From: Burkholderiales bacterium
Lineage (GTDB): Bacteria > Pseudomonadota > Gammaproteobacteria > Burkholderiales > Burkholderiaceae_C
Reading direction: 5' to 3'
DNA length: 34,763 bases
NCBI GenBank assembly: GCA_022758925.1
Contig: JAEMQF010000098.1
Location: 1 to 34,763 of the forward strand
Numbering within the stretch: position 1 is the first letter of the stretch; every line of letters begins with the position of its first letter. Positions 1 through 7,939 of the stretch are shown here, piece after piece. Position numbers and translations under genes: made by a program. The notes beneath the pieces were generated by a model, which made no database searches, was not told the origin of the DNA, and saw only the letters and a program-made list of their open reading frames with translations.

Positions 1-1200
1 AGCTACACCACGTTCAACCCGATGCTCGCCGAAGTGGTGGGCGCGGCCGTATTTCCGGAACACGTGATCGCGCCGATTCGCGCGATGCTGCGCAAGAGCC
101 GCTTCATCATGGGCCGGCTGCAGCAGGTCGACGTGGAACACCGCATGCTCAAGTGCTCCACGCTGGCCGGACCACTCGACTTCGCCTACGGCCATCTCGT
201 GTTCGCGTTCGGCCAACGAGCCAACCTGGCGGTCATTCCGGGCTCGAACGAACACGCGTTGCCGCTCAAACTGGTCGGCGACGCGATGCACATACGCAAC
301 CGCGTGCTGCAACGCCTGGCGCGCATCGAACTGTGCGGCGATGCCGACGAGCGCCGCGCGCTCGGGCGCTTCGTCGTCATCGGCGGCGGCTTCTCGGGCG
401 TCGAGGTCGCCGGCTCGCTCGCCGATTTCACGCGCAGCGCGTTGCGCTACTACCCGCGCGTGCTCGCCACGGAACTGAACGTGACCCTGTTGCACGACGG
501 CGAGCGGCTGCTGCCCGAGTTGCCACCGCGCCTGGGCGAAGCAGCGGCTCGGTCGCTGCGCGCCAGCGGCGTGGATCTGCGCCTGGGCACACGCGCCAGC
601 CGCATCGACTCCCGCAGCGTCGAGTTGCAAGGCGCAGCAGCGCTGGCCACGGCGACCGTGATCGTCACCATCGGCACGCGCGCCAACCCGCTGGTTGAAC
701 GGCTCGGCCTGGCCACGGCGCGCGGGCGCATCGTCACCGACGCCGATGGTGCAGTGCCAGGAGGAAACGGTTTGTGGGCGGTGGGTGACTGCGCCGCCAC
801 GCTGAACGCCGCCGACGGCCAACTCAGCCCGCCGACCGCGCAGTTCGCGGTGGCACAGGCCGAGCAGCTTGCGGCGAACCTGCTGGCACACATCGAAGGC
901 CGGCCGACCCGCGCTTTCCACCATGTGTCCAGAGGATCGATGGCCACGACCGGGCACCACAAGGGTGTGGGGCTGGCGTTCGGCCTCCCGCTCACCGGCA
1001 TGCCGGCGTGGCTGCTGTGGCGCGCCTACTACCTCATGCGCATGCCTACCCTCGGGCGCAAGTTGCGCATCTGGGTCGAGTGGACCTGGAGCCTCTTCTT
1101 CCCACTGGACATCACGCACCTGCGCTTCACGCGCACGGCCGAGGTCGACACGGAAGTGGAATGGGCGGTCGCGTCGCCGCTGCGGCCGCGCCCGCTGTGA
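1..1200 (+). CDS. Type II NADH dehydrogenase / FAD-dependent pyridine nucleotide-disulfide oxidoreductase, 3' part
   Basis: The open frame runs in from the left edge, so the N-terminus with the first FAD-binding motif is missing; 399 residues are visible. The fragment carries an NADH-binding Rossmann loop (VIGGGFSGVEVAG, near residue 128) and the C-terminal FAD motif GLWAVGDCAA. Its end is rich in Trp, Tyr and Leu (RAYYLMRMPTLGRK...WTWSLFFPLD), as in the membrane-associating tail of NDH-2 enzymes. Known for the family: a single-subunit, non-proton-pumping enzyme that passes electrons from NADH to quinone at the inner face of the cytoplasmic membrane. The visible ATG at 22 is internal, because the frame is open and well conserved upstream of it. 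Related sulfide:quinone reductases are a less likely reading: I see no redox cysteine pair in the part present. Confidence 0.85.
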   Translation, partial: SYTTFNPMLAEVVGAAVFPEHVIAPIRAMLRKSRFIMGRLQQVDVEHRMLKCSTLAGPLDFAYGHLVFAFGQRANLAVIPGSNEHALPLKLVGDAMHIRNRVLQRLARIELCGDADERRALGRFVVIGGGFSGVEVAGSLADFTRSALRYYPRVLATELNVTLLHDGERLLPELPPRLGEAAARSLRASGVDLRLGTRASRIDSRSVELQGAAALATATVIVTIGTRANPLVERLGLATARGRIVTDADGAVPGGNGLWAVGDCAATLNAADGQLSPPTAQFAVAQAEQLAANLLAHIEGRPTRAFHHVSRGSMATTGHHKGVGLAFGLPLTGMPAWLLWRAYYLMRMPTLGRKLRIWVEWTWSLFFPLDITHLRFTRTAEVDTEVEWAVASPLRPRPL

Positions 1201-1256
1201 AGTCGCAGGCGCTTCGCGTTCAAAGGGTGTGTGTCCACGCCTGCGCCAACGGGCAG

Positions 1257-1286
1257 GCCAGGCCAAGCCAGGCCCGGCCAGCCAAC
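1257..1286. repeat. Three imperfect 10-bp copies of GCCAGGCCAA
   Basis: The copies are GCCAGGCCAA, GCCAGGCCCG and GCCAGCCAAC, directly adjacent. The unit resembles the 11-bp unit repeated five times at 11880-11934. Confidence 0.6.
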
Positions 1287-1333
1287 AGTTCTCACATTTG
1301 CATCACACGCCCATGCGAGCGGGGTCGGTTGCC

Positions 1334-1339
1334 TAGAAT
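1334..1339 (+). promoter_or_regulatory. Candidate -10 box (TAGAAT) for the two-component operon
   Basis: TAGAAT lies inside the 13-mer TTGCCTAGAATCG, which occurs again at 5393-5405 ahead of the TRAP genes. It matches the sigma-70 -10 consensus at 5 of 6 positions, but no good -35 box is found at 16-18 bp. It is 187 bases upstream of the chosen GTG, which would give a long leader containing the 16-bp duplication. Confidence 0.35.
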
Positions 1340-1347
1340 CGTTTCGA

Positions 1348-1379
1348 CGCCCATCGCGGGCAACGCCCATCGCGGGCAA
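1348..1379. repeat. Perfect tandem duplication of a 16-bp unit
   Basis: CGCCCATCGCGGGCAA occurs twice without a gap (1348-1363 and 1364-1379). Each copy can fold GCCC against GGGC. It sits just downstream of the candidate -10 box, so it would lie in the leader of the regulator mRNA. Confidence 0.85.
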
Positions 1380-1525
1380 TTCACCGACGCTGCGACCCTC
1401 GTGAATCTGGTCTTCATCATGGACAAATGTGGCTTTGCCGCGTTTCTCATCCCCATGCGGGGGCGGCCCCGGCGTCGCTGGGGCGCACGCGCGCGCCAGC
1501 GTCCGTTCATGGCCAGGAGCGCGCC

Positions 1526-2242
1526 GTGAACCGGCGTGTGCTGGTGGTCGAAGACGACCCCGACATCGGCCGCCTTGTCACGCTGCAGCTGAATGAACTT
1601 CAGATCGAAAGCCGGCTCGTCAGCGACGGCGTGACGGCGCTGACCGAAGCGAAGACCGGCCGCTGGGACCTGCTGATTCTGGATCTGATGCTGCCACGCA
1701 TGGACGGGCTGGAAATTTGCCGCAGGTTGCGCGCCGCTGACCACGTGACGCCGATCCTCATGTTGACCGCCAAGTCGTCCGAGATCGACCGCGTGCTGGG
1801 TTTGGAGCTCGGCGCCGATGACTACCTCACCAAACCGTTCAGCATGCTGGAGTTGGCAGCGCGCGTGAAGGGCGTGTTTCGGCGCGCCGAGCAACAGGCC
1901 GAGGCCAAGGCGGCGCGTCAGGAAACACGCCAACAGAGAATCGAGCACGAGGACTTGCGCATCGATTTGCAGCGTCACGAGGTGCAGTTGCGCGGCAAGA
2001 GGGTCGAACTGACGGCCAAGGAATTCGAGCTGCTGGTGTACTTCGCGCGCAGCCCGGGTCTGGTGTTCACGCGCACCCAATTGCTCGACCAGGTCTGGGG
2101 CTACAGCCACAGCGGCTACGAACACACCGTCAACTCGCACATCAATCGATTGCGCAGCAAGATCGAGCGCGACCCGGCCAACCCCGAATACATCCAGACG
2201 GTCTGGGGCGTGGGCTACAAGTTCCCCGACAGGTGCGCGTAA
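1526..2242 (+). CDS. OmpR/PhoB-family response regulator
   Basis: This 238-residue DNA-binding regulator would be phosphorylated by the kinase encoded next to it. The receiver domain (about residues 4-115) has the acidic cluster E9-D10-D11, phospho-acceptor D53 in LILDLMLPRMDG, T81 and K103 in DDYLTKPF. The C-terminal winged helix (about 140-236) has the family pattern LTAKEFELLVYF...TRTQLLDQVWG...VNSHINRLRSKIE...VWGVGYKF. The start is GTG at 1526, with AGGAG at 1515-1519 six bases before it; this puts the first beta strand (RRVLVVEDD) at the usual distance from the N-terminus. The ATG at 1427 would add 33 non-conserved residues. Target genes cannot be told from the sequence. Confidence 0.93.
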   Translation: MNRRVLVVEDDPDIGRLVTLQLNELQIESRLVSDGVTALTEAKTGRWDLLILDLMLPRMDGLEICRRLRAADHVTPILMLTAKSSEIDRVLGLELGADDYLTKPFSMLELAARVKGVFRRAEQQAEAKAARQETRQQRIEHEDLRIDLQRHEVQLRGKRVELTAKEFELLVYFARSPGLVFTRTQLLDQVWGYSHSGYEHTVNSHINRLRSKIERDPANPEYIQTVWGVGYKFPDRCA

Positions 2243-2298
2243 GCGCATGAGCCGCCGCGCCGTACCCAGGGCAAACGCCGCGGCGCGCAAGTGACTCG

Positions 2299-4113
2299 AT
2301 GAGACATCCCGTGTCAACCTCCCCCGCTCCGAGCGCGATCGACTTGCGCCCCGACCTGCTGGCCACCGTGGCGCACGACTTGCGCACGCCGCTCGCTTCG
2401 CTGCAAGGCTACCTGGAACTGCTGCTGCTGCGCCAGGGCGCCTTGGACAATGCCGAGGCGCGCAACTACCTGCACACCGCCGTGCGCCAAAGCGAGCGGC
2501 TCTCGCGCCTGGTGAATCACCTGTTCGAGTGGAGCCGGTTGGAGGCCGGCGAAACGCAGGCGAATTTCGAGGAGTTCGCGCTCGCCGAACTGTTGCAAGA
2601 CGTGATGCAGCGCTTCGAAGCCGAGGCTCGACGACGCAACGTGGCGCTGCAACTCACAGCGCCGCGGCCGCAGCGGACGATTGTTCATGCCGACATTGCG
2701 CTGATCGAGCGCGCCCTCGTCGCATTGCTCGAGAATGCGCTGCGCCATACGCCAGCCGGTGGCAGCGTACGCATCGAGCAGGCCCACGAGGCGCAAGCCG
2801 CGCGTGTCGAAGTGCGCGATAGCGGAGCCGGCATCGAAGCCGAGGCACTGTCGAACATCTTCACGCACTACGAACGCTCTGCGCGCGTCAGCGGCGAGCA
2901 CGGCCGCGGCGAGGGTGGCTTGGGGCTGGCGATCGCCCGGCGCATCGTGCAAATGCACGGCGCCGAGTTGCAGATTGACAGCGTTCTCGGACAGGGCACG
3001 CGCGTGATCTTCCACTTGCCGCTGGCGACGCCGGGCGCTGAGACCCGTAGCGACGCCGCAGCGCAGCGCGTGATTTCCCAGGCCGCGCAGGGCGCCGCAG
3101 TGCAATCGGCACAGGCCGGGGCCGCTGATCCGACCCAGGCGCAGATCGAGCGGCTGCAGCACCAACTGGCCCGCAGCGAGTCCGAACGCGAACGCGAACG
3201 TACTCTTGCACAAGCAGCGCAGCGCGCCTTCGAACAACGCTATTTGCTCGCCGTGCGTGGCTCTCAGGACGGCCTGTGGGAGTGGGACATCGCGTCGGAC
3301 GCGGTGTTGCTGTCGCCGCGCTGGAAGAGCATGCTGGGCTTCGAGGATCACGAGCTGAGCGACGACAAGTCGGGCTGGCTGTCGCGCATTCACGCCGGCG
3401 ATCGCGACAGGCTCGAGCGCTCGCTGCAAGAGCACCTGGCCGACCCGCAGTCGCGCTTCGACCAGACGCTGCGCCTGCTGCACAAGAACGGCCAGGTGCG
3501 CCACGTGTTGTCGCGCGCGGTGGCGATCCGTCATGACGACGGCACGCCATACCGCGTGGTTGGCCTGGACACCGATGTGACGCAGCTGCGGCACGTTCAG
3601 ACGGTGCTCGACGCGGTGGTCGAGGGCACGAGCGGGGCCTTCGGCGCGGACTTCTTCGCACGCATGGTTCGCCACTTCGCGAGCGCGCTGGACGTCGACT
3701 GCGCCTTCATCACGGAATGCGCCGACCAGCCACCGACGCGTGTTCGCACTCTCGCCTACTGGTCAACCAGCACCGGGTTTCGCGACAACTTCGAATTTGC
3801 CCTGCATGAGACCCCGTGCGAAGCGGTTGTGAACGAGGCCCGGGACTGCTTTATCCCGCAGGGCGTGGGCAGCCGATTCCCGAAAGACAAGCGCTTCGAA
3901 GCCTATCTGGGGTTGCCCATTGTCGCCAGCGATGGCCGGGTCTTGGGCCACTTGGCGTTGTTTCACTCCAAGCCGCGCGGTGAAGAGCTTCTGGTGGACC
4001 CCGTCTACCGCATTTTCCTGGCGCGTGCCGCGTCGGAAATCGAACGGCTCCAGGCGCTGGCACAACTTGCGGCCATGCAACGCGCGGTGAAGCCGCAAGC
4101 GGGTGCACAGTGA
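2299..4113 (+). CDS. Soluble sensor histidine kinase with C-terminal PAS and GAF domains
   Basis: The 604-residue protein is the likely partner of the upstream regulator (56-base gap). Order of parts: HisKA with phospho-acceptor H26 in VAHDLRTP (about 18-85); HATPase_c (about 130-242) with N-box [11 protein letters not shown]1 box DSGAGI and G2 box [10 protein letters not shown]; an Ala/Gln-rich linker and likely coiled coil (about 255-312); a PAS_3-like domain (about 312-430, [12 protein letters not shown]); and a GAF-like domain (about 445-585). No transmembrane segment or signal peptide is visible, so it should act in the cytoplasm. The order is odd, because sensor domains normally precede the kinase core. 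The H-box lies only 26 residues from the start, so no usual input domain fits upstream. The ATG at 2299 has only a weak ribosome binding site. What the PAS and GAF domains bind is unknown. Confidence 0.88.
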   Translation: MRHPVSTSPAPSAIDLRPDLLATVAHDLRTPLASLQGYLELLLLRQGALDNAEARNYLHTAVRQSERLSRLVNHLFEWSRLEAGETQANFEEFALAELLQDVMQRFEAEARRRNVALQLTAPRPQRTIVHADIALIERALVALLENALRHTPAGGSVRIEQAHEAQAARVEVRDSGAGIEAEALSNIFTHYERSARVSGEHGRGEGGLGLAIARRIVQMHGAELQIDSVLGQGTRVIFHLPLATPGAETRSDAAAQRVISQAAQGAAVQSAQAGAADPTQAQIERLQHQLARSESERERERTLAQAAQRAFEQRYLLAVRGSQDGLWEWDIASDAVLLSPRWKSMLGFEDHELSDDKSGWLSRIHAGDRDRLERSLQEHLADPQSRFDQTLRLLHKNGQVRHVLSRAVAIRHDDGTPYRVVGLDTDVTQLRHVQTVLDAVVEGTSGAFGADFFARMVRHFASALDVDCAFITECADQPPTRVRTLAYWSTSTGFRDNFEFALHETPCEAVVNEARDCFIPQGVGSRFPKDKRFEAYLGLPIVASDGRVLGHLALFHSKPRGEELLVDPVYRIFLARAASEIERLQALAQLAAMQRAVKPQAGAQ

Positions 4114-4157
4114 GCCGGTGTTTCTGTCGCGCCTGGCGCTGGAGCCAAAGCCAAGCC

Positions 4158-4163
4158 TATAAT
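4158..4163 (+). promoter_or_regulatory. -10 box (TATAAT) for rpsU
   Basis: A perfect TATAAT lies 52 bases upstream of the rpsU ATG and just after the kinase gene ends at 4113. The -35 region (about 4134-4140, TGGCGCT) is only a weak match. A separate promoter makes sense, since a ribosomal protein gene would not be expected to depend on a two-component operon. Confidence 0.6.
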
Positions 4164-4214
4164 GCCGCCTTTGCCGAAAACCGGCGCTCTCAGGTTTCAG
4201 GACCCAGCAGTTAC

Positions 4215-4427
4215 ATGACCACGATTCGCGTCAAAGAAAACGAGCCCTTCGATGTCGCCTTGCGACGCTTCAAACGTACCATCGAAAAGATTGGCTTGTT
4301 GACCGACCTGCGAGCCCGCGAGTTCTACGAAAAACCCACCGCCGAGCGCAAGCGCAAGAAGGCAGCCGCCGTGAAGCGCCATTTCAAGCGCGTGCGCAGC
4401 ATGATGCTGCCGAAGAAGCTGTTCTAA
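4215..4427 (+). CDS. rpsU: 30S ribosomal protein S21
   Basis: The 70-residue basic protein begins [20 protein letters not shown] and continues with the S21 features [26 protein letters not shown] and a Lys/Arg-rich tail ending MLPKKLF. Length and sequence fit bS21, which sits near the anti-Shine-Dalgarno end of 16S rRNA in the small subunit and helps initiation. I chose the ATG at 4215 rather than the in-frame ATG at 4110, which would add 35 unrelated residues spanning the promoter. yqeY follows, the usual betaproteobacterial order; the dnaG and rpoD genes that often come after are not here. Confidence 0.97.
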   Translation: MTTIRVKENEPFDVALRRFKRTIEKIGLLTDLRAREFYEKPTAERKRKKAAAVKRHFKRVRSMMLPKKLF

Positions 4428-4451
4428 GGCGCCCAGGCGCCCAGGCGCCCA
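4428..4451. repeat. Three tandem copies of GGCGCCCA
   Basis: A perfect 8-bp unit occurs three times immediately after the rpsU stop codon. GGCGCC within the unit is itself palindromic. Confidence 0.8.
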
Positions 4452-4460
4452 GCCGTCCAC

Positions 4461-4483
4461 AGCCCGCAGCGTGCGGGCTTTGT
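4461..4483 (+). terminator. Hairpin between rpsU and yqeY, possible terminator or attenuator
   Basis: AGCCCGC (4461-4467) pairs with GCGGGCT (4473-4479) around a 5-base loop and is followed by a short broken T tract (TTTGTCATTT). The tract is interrupted, so termination may be partial, which would allow lower read-through into yqeY. Confidence 0.5.
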
Positions 4484-4499
4484 CATTTAAGGAGCCCCG

Positions 4500-4961
4500 A
4501 TGACGCTCAAAGACCGGATCACGGAAGACATGAAGACCGCGATGCGGGCGAAAGACGCGCCGCGCCTGCTCACGATCCGCGGCCTGCTCGCTGCGCTGAA
4601 ACAGCGCGAGGTTGACGAGCGCATCGTGCTCACCGACGCTGACGTGATCGCGATCATCGACAAACTCATCAAGCAGCGCAAAGACTCGATTTCGCAGTTC
4701 GGCGCCGCAGGGCGCACCGACCTCGTCGATAAAGAAAGCTTCGAGTTGCGCGTGCTCGAAGGCTATCTCCCGCAGCGCCTGGACGCCGCGCAGATCGAGA
4801 CCCAGGTTGCTCTGGTCGTCGCGGCCGTCGGCACCGAGCTCGGGCGGCCTGCGGGCGCTGCCGACATGGGCAAGGTGATGGCTGCGGTGAAGGCCAAGCT
4901 CGCCGGCCAGGCCGAGATGGCGCTGGTGTCAGCGGCGGTGAAGAAGGCGCTGAGCAAATAA
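4500..4961 (+). CDS. yqeY: GatB/YqeY domain protein
   Basis: This 153-residue soluble protein is of the usual YqeY length. It begins MTLKDRITEDMKTAMRAKDAPRL and has the family pattern TIRGLLAALKQREVDER, DKLIKQRKDSISQF, LEGYLPQRLD and GAADMGKVMAAVKAKL. The fold matches the C-terminal tRNA-contact region of the amidotransferase subunit GatB. A role in charging or handling tRNA is suggested for the family but not settled. GGAG (4491-4494) precedes the ATG. It lies directly after rpsU, its usual neighbour. Confidence 0.93.
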   Translation: MTLKDRITEDMKTAMRAKDAPRLLTIRGLLAALKQREVDERIVLTDADVIAIIDKLIKQRKDSISQFGAAGRTDLVDKESFELRVLEGYLPQRLDAAQIETQVALVVAAVGTELGRPAGAADMGKVMAAVKAKLAGQAEMALVSAAVKKALSK

Positions 4962-4994
4962 TCTCGGATTTCCCGCCCTGATCGAAACTCAACC

Positions 4995-5336
4995 ATGAAC
5001 GCCCCGCCGATTCAGCAGCTCAGCCAAGATCTCTGCGTGGCCGGTCAACTCGACCCGCCCGCGATGGCCTGGGCCGCGCAGGTGGGCTTCAAGAGCGTCG
5101 TGAACAACCGGCCTGATTTCGAAGGCGGCCCGGATCAACCCACGAACGACGCGATCGAGGCCGCGGCGCGTGCCGCCGGCCTCACCTACGCCTTTCTGCC
5201 GGTTCAAGGCGGCTATCAGTCGCCGGAAGAAATCGCCCGCTTCGGCGAACTCGTGACGCGCCTGCCCAAGCCCATCCTGGCGTTTTGCCGCAGCGGCGCC
5301 CGATCCGGCAGGCTCTACCGCGCCACCCTGGGCTGA
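4995..5336 (+). CDS. DUF442 / TIGR01244-family phosphatase-like protein
   Basis: The 113-residue protein matches the Blh N-terminal (DUF442) type of small dual-specificity-phosphatase-like fold: QLSQDLCVAGQLDP near the start, then VNNRPDFEGGPDQP, YAFLPVQGGY and the active-site loop CRSGARS with Cys98. Members occur alone or fused to sulfur dioxygenase or rhodanese domains, and often lie near sulfide metabolism genes. The substrate is unknown. The chain stops about ten residues after the active-site loop; many relatives run somewhat further, so a C-terminal trim or a late frameshift is possible. No strong ribosome binding site is seen. The nearest upstream gene, yqeY, ends 33 bases earlier. 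Confidence 0.82.
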   Translation: MNAPPIQQLSQDLCVAGQLDPPAMAWAAQVGFKSVVNNRPDFEGGPDQPTNDAIEAAARAAGLTYAFLPVQGGYQSPEEIARFGELVTRLPKPILAFCRSGARSGRLYRATLG

Positions 5337-5397
5337 CAGGCCGCGCAAGGCGGTTCGCTAGGGGTTACACCGCCCCGGGCGGCAGGGGCGCTTTGCC

Positions 5398-5403
5398 TAG
5401 AAT
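5398..5403 (+). promoter_or_regulatory. Candidate -10 box (TAGAAT) for the TRAP permease genes
   Basis: This is the second copy of the 13-mer TTGCCTAGAATCG, 82 bases upstream of the dctQ GTG. No convincing -35 box is present at the right distance. A GC-rich dyad (GCCCC...GGGGC, about 5372-5390) lies just upstream. Confidence 0.35.
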
Positions 5404-5484
5404 CGGCCGGTCGACTCGACCCCGTGCCGCCAACTGCGCGGCAACCGCCCATACCAGAAACGCACAATTGCGCCCGGAGGCAAC

Positions 5485-6102
5485 GTGACCGTCCTGCTCC
5501 AACTTTCTCGAGCCATCGACAAGATGAGCGAGTTCATTGGCCGCTGGCTCAGCTGGCTGGTGCTGTTTGCGGTGCTCATCAGCGCGGGCAACGCCATCAG
5601 CCGCAAGGCCTTCAACGCCAGTTCCAATGCCTTCCTCGAAATCCAGTGGTACCTCTTCGCCGCGGTGTTTCTGCTCGCCTCGGGCTACACGCTGATGCGC
5701 CAGGAACATGTGAAGATCGACGTGGTCTCGGGCCGGTTTTCGAAACGCACGCAGATCTGGATCGACATCATTGGCCTGAGCCTGTTCCTGATTCCGTTCG
5801 TCATCGTCATCGTCAATCTGGCGATGCCGCTCGTGACCAACGCCTACCGCACGCATGAAATGTCGTCCAACGCCGGCGGCCTGATCCGCTGGCCGGTGTT
5901 CGCGATGTTGCCGCTGGGCCTGACGCTGCTTGCGATTCAAGCCATTTCGGAGCTGATCAAGCGCGTCGCGTTTCTGAAGGGCCTGGTGCCTGACCCCACC
6001 CGCAAGAAGCAGGTCAAGAGCGCCGAGGAGGAACTCGCCGAGTTCCTGCTGCAAAAGGAAGTGGCCGCACGTGAGGCCGCGGCCCTGGGAGCGAAGAAAT
6101 GA
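5485..6102 (+). CDS. dctQ: TRAP transporter small permease (DctQ type)
   Basis: The 205-residue protein has four hydrophobic segments (about residues 20-40, 48-72, 90-115 and 130-155), the DctQ layout, with EIQWYLFAAVFLLASGYTLMRQEHVKIDV in the conserved core region. The small permease pairs with the large permease in the inner membrane and couples sodium-driven uptake to a periplasmic binding protein. The start is GTG at 5485, with GGAGG (5476-5480) four bases before it. The tail after about residue 165 is charged and probably cytoplasmic. The stop overlaps the dctM start by four bases (ATGA), so the two are translationally coupled. Confidence 0.92.
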   Translation: MTVLLQLSRAIDKMSEFIGRWLSWLVLFAVLISAGNAISRKAFNASSNAFLEIQWYLFAAVFLLASGYTLMRQEHVKIDVVSGRFSKRTQIWIDIIGLSLFLIPFVIVIVNLAMPLVTNAYRTHEMSSNAGGLIRWPVFAMLPLGLTLLAIQAISELIKRVAFLKGLVPDPTRKKQVKSAEEELAEFLLQKEVAAREAAALGAKK

Positions 6103-7844
6103 TCGAGTTCCTGACCGCGAACATGGCGCCGATCATGTTCGCTTCGCTGATCGTATTCCTGCTGTTCGGCTACGCCGTCACGTTTTCGCTCGCGGCCTGC
6201 GGCCTGTTCTTCGGCGTCGTGGGAATCGAGCTGCACATCATCCAGCCGGCGTTCCTGCAAAGCCTGCCGCTGCGCATGTTCGGCATCATGCAAAACGACA
6301 CGCTGCTTGCCGTGCCGTTTTTCACTTTCATGGGTTTGATTCTCGAGCGCAGCGGCATGGCGGAAGACCTGCTCGACACGATCGGCCAGCTCTTCGGGCC
6401 GATTCGCGGCGGGTTGGCGTATGCGGTGATCCTGGTCGGCGCGATGTTGGCCGCGACCACCGGCGTCGTGGCGGCGTCGGTGATCTCGATGGGCTTGATC
6501 TCGCTGCCCATCATGCTGCGCTACGGTTACGACCGGCGCGTCGCCACAGGTGTGATCGCAGCATCGGGAACCTTGGCGCAGATCATTCCGCCATCGCTGG
6601 TACTCATCATCCTGGCCGATCAGTTGGGGCGCAGCGTCGGCGACTTGTACAAGGGGGCGTTCATCCCGGGCTTCGTGCTGACCGCGCTATACATCGTCTA
6701 CATCATGCTCGTCAGCGCCTTCAGGCCGACGTACGTGCCGGCCCTGCCTGCCGAGGCGCGCACGATTCGCCAGGACGATGGCACGCCCGGTTTGCGCTCG
6801 CTGGGCGTACTCGCGATTCTGTCAGTGGCATTGGCATTGTTGTTCGCCAAGACGCGCCCGCAGTCGACGCCCACCGACGAACTGATCGTGACCTCGATGT
6901 GCGTCGGCGTCGGCGTCGCCTTCGCGGCGGCGGTCATCAACCATGTGACCAAACTCGGGCTGCTGTCGCGCATGGCGGAACGCGTGACCTTCGTGCTGAT
7001 CCCGCCTCTGGCGCTGATCTTCCTCGTGCTGGGCACCATCTTCCTGGGCATTGCCACGCCGACCGAAGGCGGCGCAATGGGTTCGGTGGGTGCGCTGGCG
7101 ATGGCCATCGCGCGCAAGCGTCTGGACCTCAAGTTGCTGCGCCAGGCGATGGATTCGACGATGAAGCTGTCGTGCTTCGTGCTCTTCATCCTGATCGGCG
7201 CTACCGTCTTCAGCCTGGCTTTTCAAGGCGTGGACGGCCAGAAATGGGTCGAGCACCTGTTGACCGGCCTGCCGGGCGGGCAACTCGGCTTCCTGATCGT
7301 CGTCAACATCCTGATATTCGTGTTGGCGTTCTTCCTCGACTTCTTCGAGTTGTCGTTCATCATCATTCCGCTGGTCGGCCCGGTGGCCGAAAAACTCGGC
7401 ATCGACCTGGTCTGGTTCGGCGTACTGCTGGCGGTGAACATGCAGACCTCGTTCATGCACCCGCCGTTCGGATTCGCGCTGTTCTATCTGCGCAGCGTTG
7501 CACCCACCGACGACTTCAACGACAGGTTGACGGGCAAGCGCATCGGCAAGGTCACGATCGAGCAGATCTACTGGGGCGCGGTGCCTTTCGTCATGATCCA
7601 GGTGCTGATGGTGGCAATGATCATCGCCTTCCCGGGGTTGGTGTCGAGCGGCTTGTCCAAAGACGAGAAGATCGACCTGGACAAGGTGATGCAGCAGCTG
7701 CAGGTTCCCACTGCCAGGGATGCGGCGGGCAGCGCGGGGACTGGCGCTTCCAGTCCTGCGGGTGGGAATGCAGCCGACGCCAAGGAAGACCCGATGCGCG
7801 GCCTGCTCGAGTCGATGTCGAAAGACCAGAAGCAAAAGCCATAG
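6099..7844 (+). CDS. dctM: TRAP transporter large permease (DctM type)
   Basis: This 581-residue, very hydrophobic protein has about 12 membrane segments and DctM features such as PFFTFMGLILERSGMAEDLL, AATTGVVAASVISMGLISLP, GTLAQIIPPSLVLIIL and FFELSFIIIPLVGPVAEKLG. It is longer than typical DctM (about 425-450). The excess comes from an insert around residues 205-275 and a Gly/Ala-rich, probably disordered tail after about 540. Long large subunits of this kind are known from the COG4664 'mannitol/chloroaromatic' TRAP branch, which fits the TakP/FcbT1-type binding protein encoded convergently at 7940-9021. The substrate is probably an organic acid; this rests on the binding-protein similarity alone. 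Confidence 0.92.
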   Translation: MIEFLTANMAPIMFASLIVFLLFGYAVTFSLAACGLFFGVVGIELHIIQPAFLQSLPLRMFGIMQNDTLLAVPFFTFMGLILERSGMAEDLLDTIGQLFGPIRGGLAYAVILVGAMLAATTGVVAASVISMGLISLPIMLRYGYDRRVATGVIAASGTLAQIIPPSLVLIILADQLGRSVGDLYKGAFIPGFVLTALYIVYIMLVSAFRPTYVPALPAEARTIRQDDGTPGLRSLGVLAILSVALALLFAKTRPQSTPTDELIVTSMCVGVGVAFAAAVINHVTKLGLLSRMAERVTFVLIPPLALIFLVLGTIFLGIATPTEGGAMGSVGALAMAIARKRLDLKLLRQAMDSTMKLSCFVLFILIGATVFSLAFQGVDGQKWVEHLLTGLPGGQLGFLIVVNILIFVLAFFLDFFELSFIIIPLVGPVAEKLGIDLVWFGVLLAVNMQTSFMHPPFGFALFYLRSVAPTDDFNDRLTGKRIGKVTIEQIYWGAVPFVMIQVLMVAMIIAFPGLVSSGLSKDEKIDLDKVMQQLQVPTARDAAGSAGTGASSPAGGNAADAKEDPMRGLLESMSKDQKQKP

Positions 7845-7868
7845 TCGAGCCCTAAAGAAGCCCTCAAG

Positions 7869-7889
7869 AAAAACCCCGCCGAGGCGGGG
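7869..7889 (-). terminator. Rho-independent terminator of the TRAP binding-protein gene
   Basis: CCCCGCC (7874-7880) and GGCGGGG (7883-7889) form a 7-bp GC stem with a 2-base gap. Read on the - strand, the hairpin is followed by TTTTTC (7873-7868), a normal U tract for the leftward gene. On the + strand the following bases are not U-rich, so it serves dctM poorly. Confidence 0.8.
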
Positions 7890-7939
7890 ATTCAAGGGGC
7901 GTCAAGCGACCGGCCGGGCATGACGCCGGGCCGTCGTGC

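Larger units (their letters stand above)
1201..1525. other. Intergenic region with two short tandem repeats and a -10-like box
   Basis: These 325 bases separate the dehydrogenase from the response regulator, and I see no convincing gene in them. They contain three imperfect 10-bp copies of a GCCAGGCCAA-like unit (1257-1286), a TAGAAT box (1334-1339) and a perfect 16-bp duplication (1348-1379). Translation of the regulator could be drawn from an ATG at 1427, but the added residues look non-conserved and the better start is the GTG at 1526. Confidence 0.6.

Noticed and set aside
6071-7855. 594-codon + strand frame overlapping dctM in another phase
   Set aside because: Its Arg/His/Gly-rich translation has no membrane or catalytic pattern, while the overlapping frame encodes a clear TRAP large permease.
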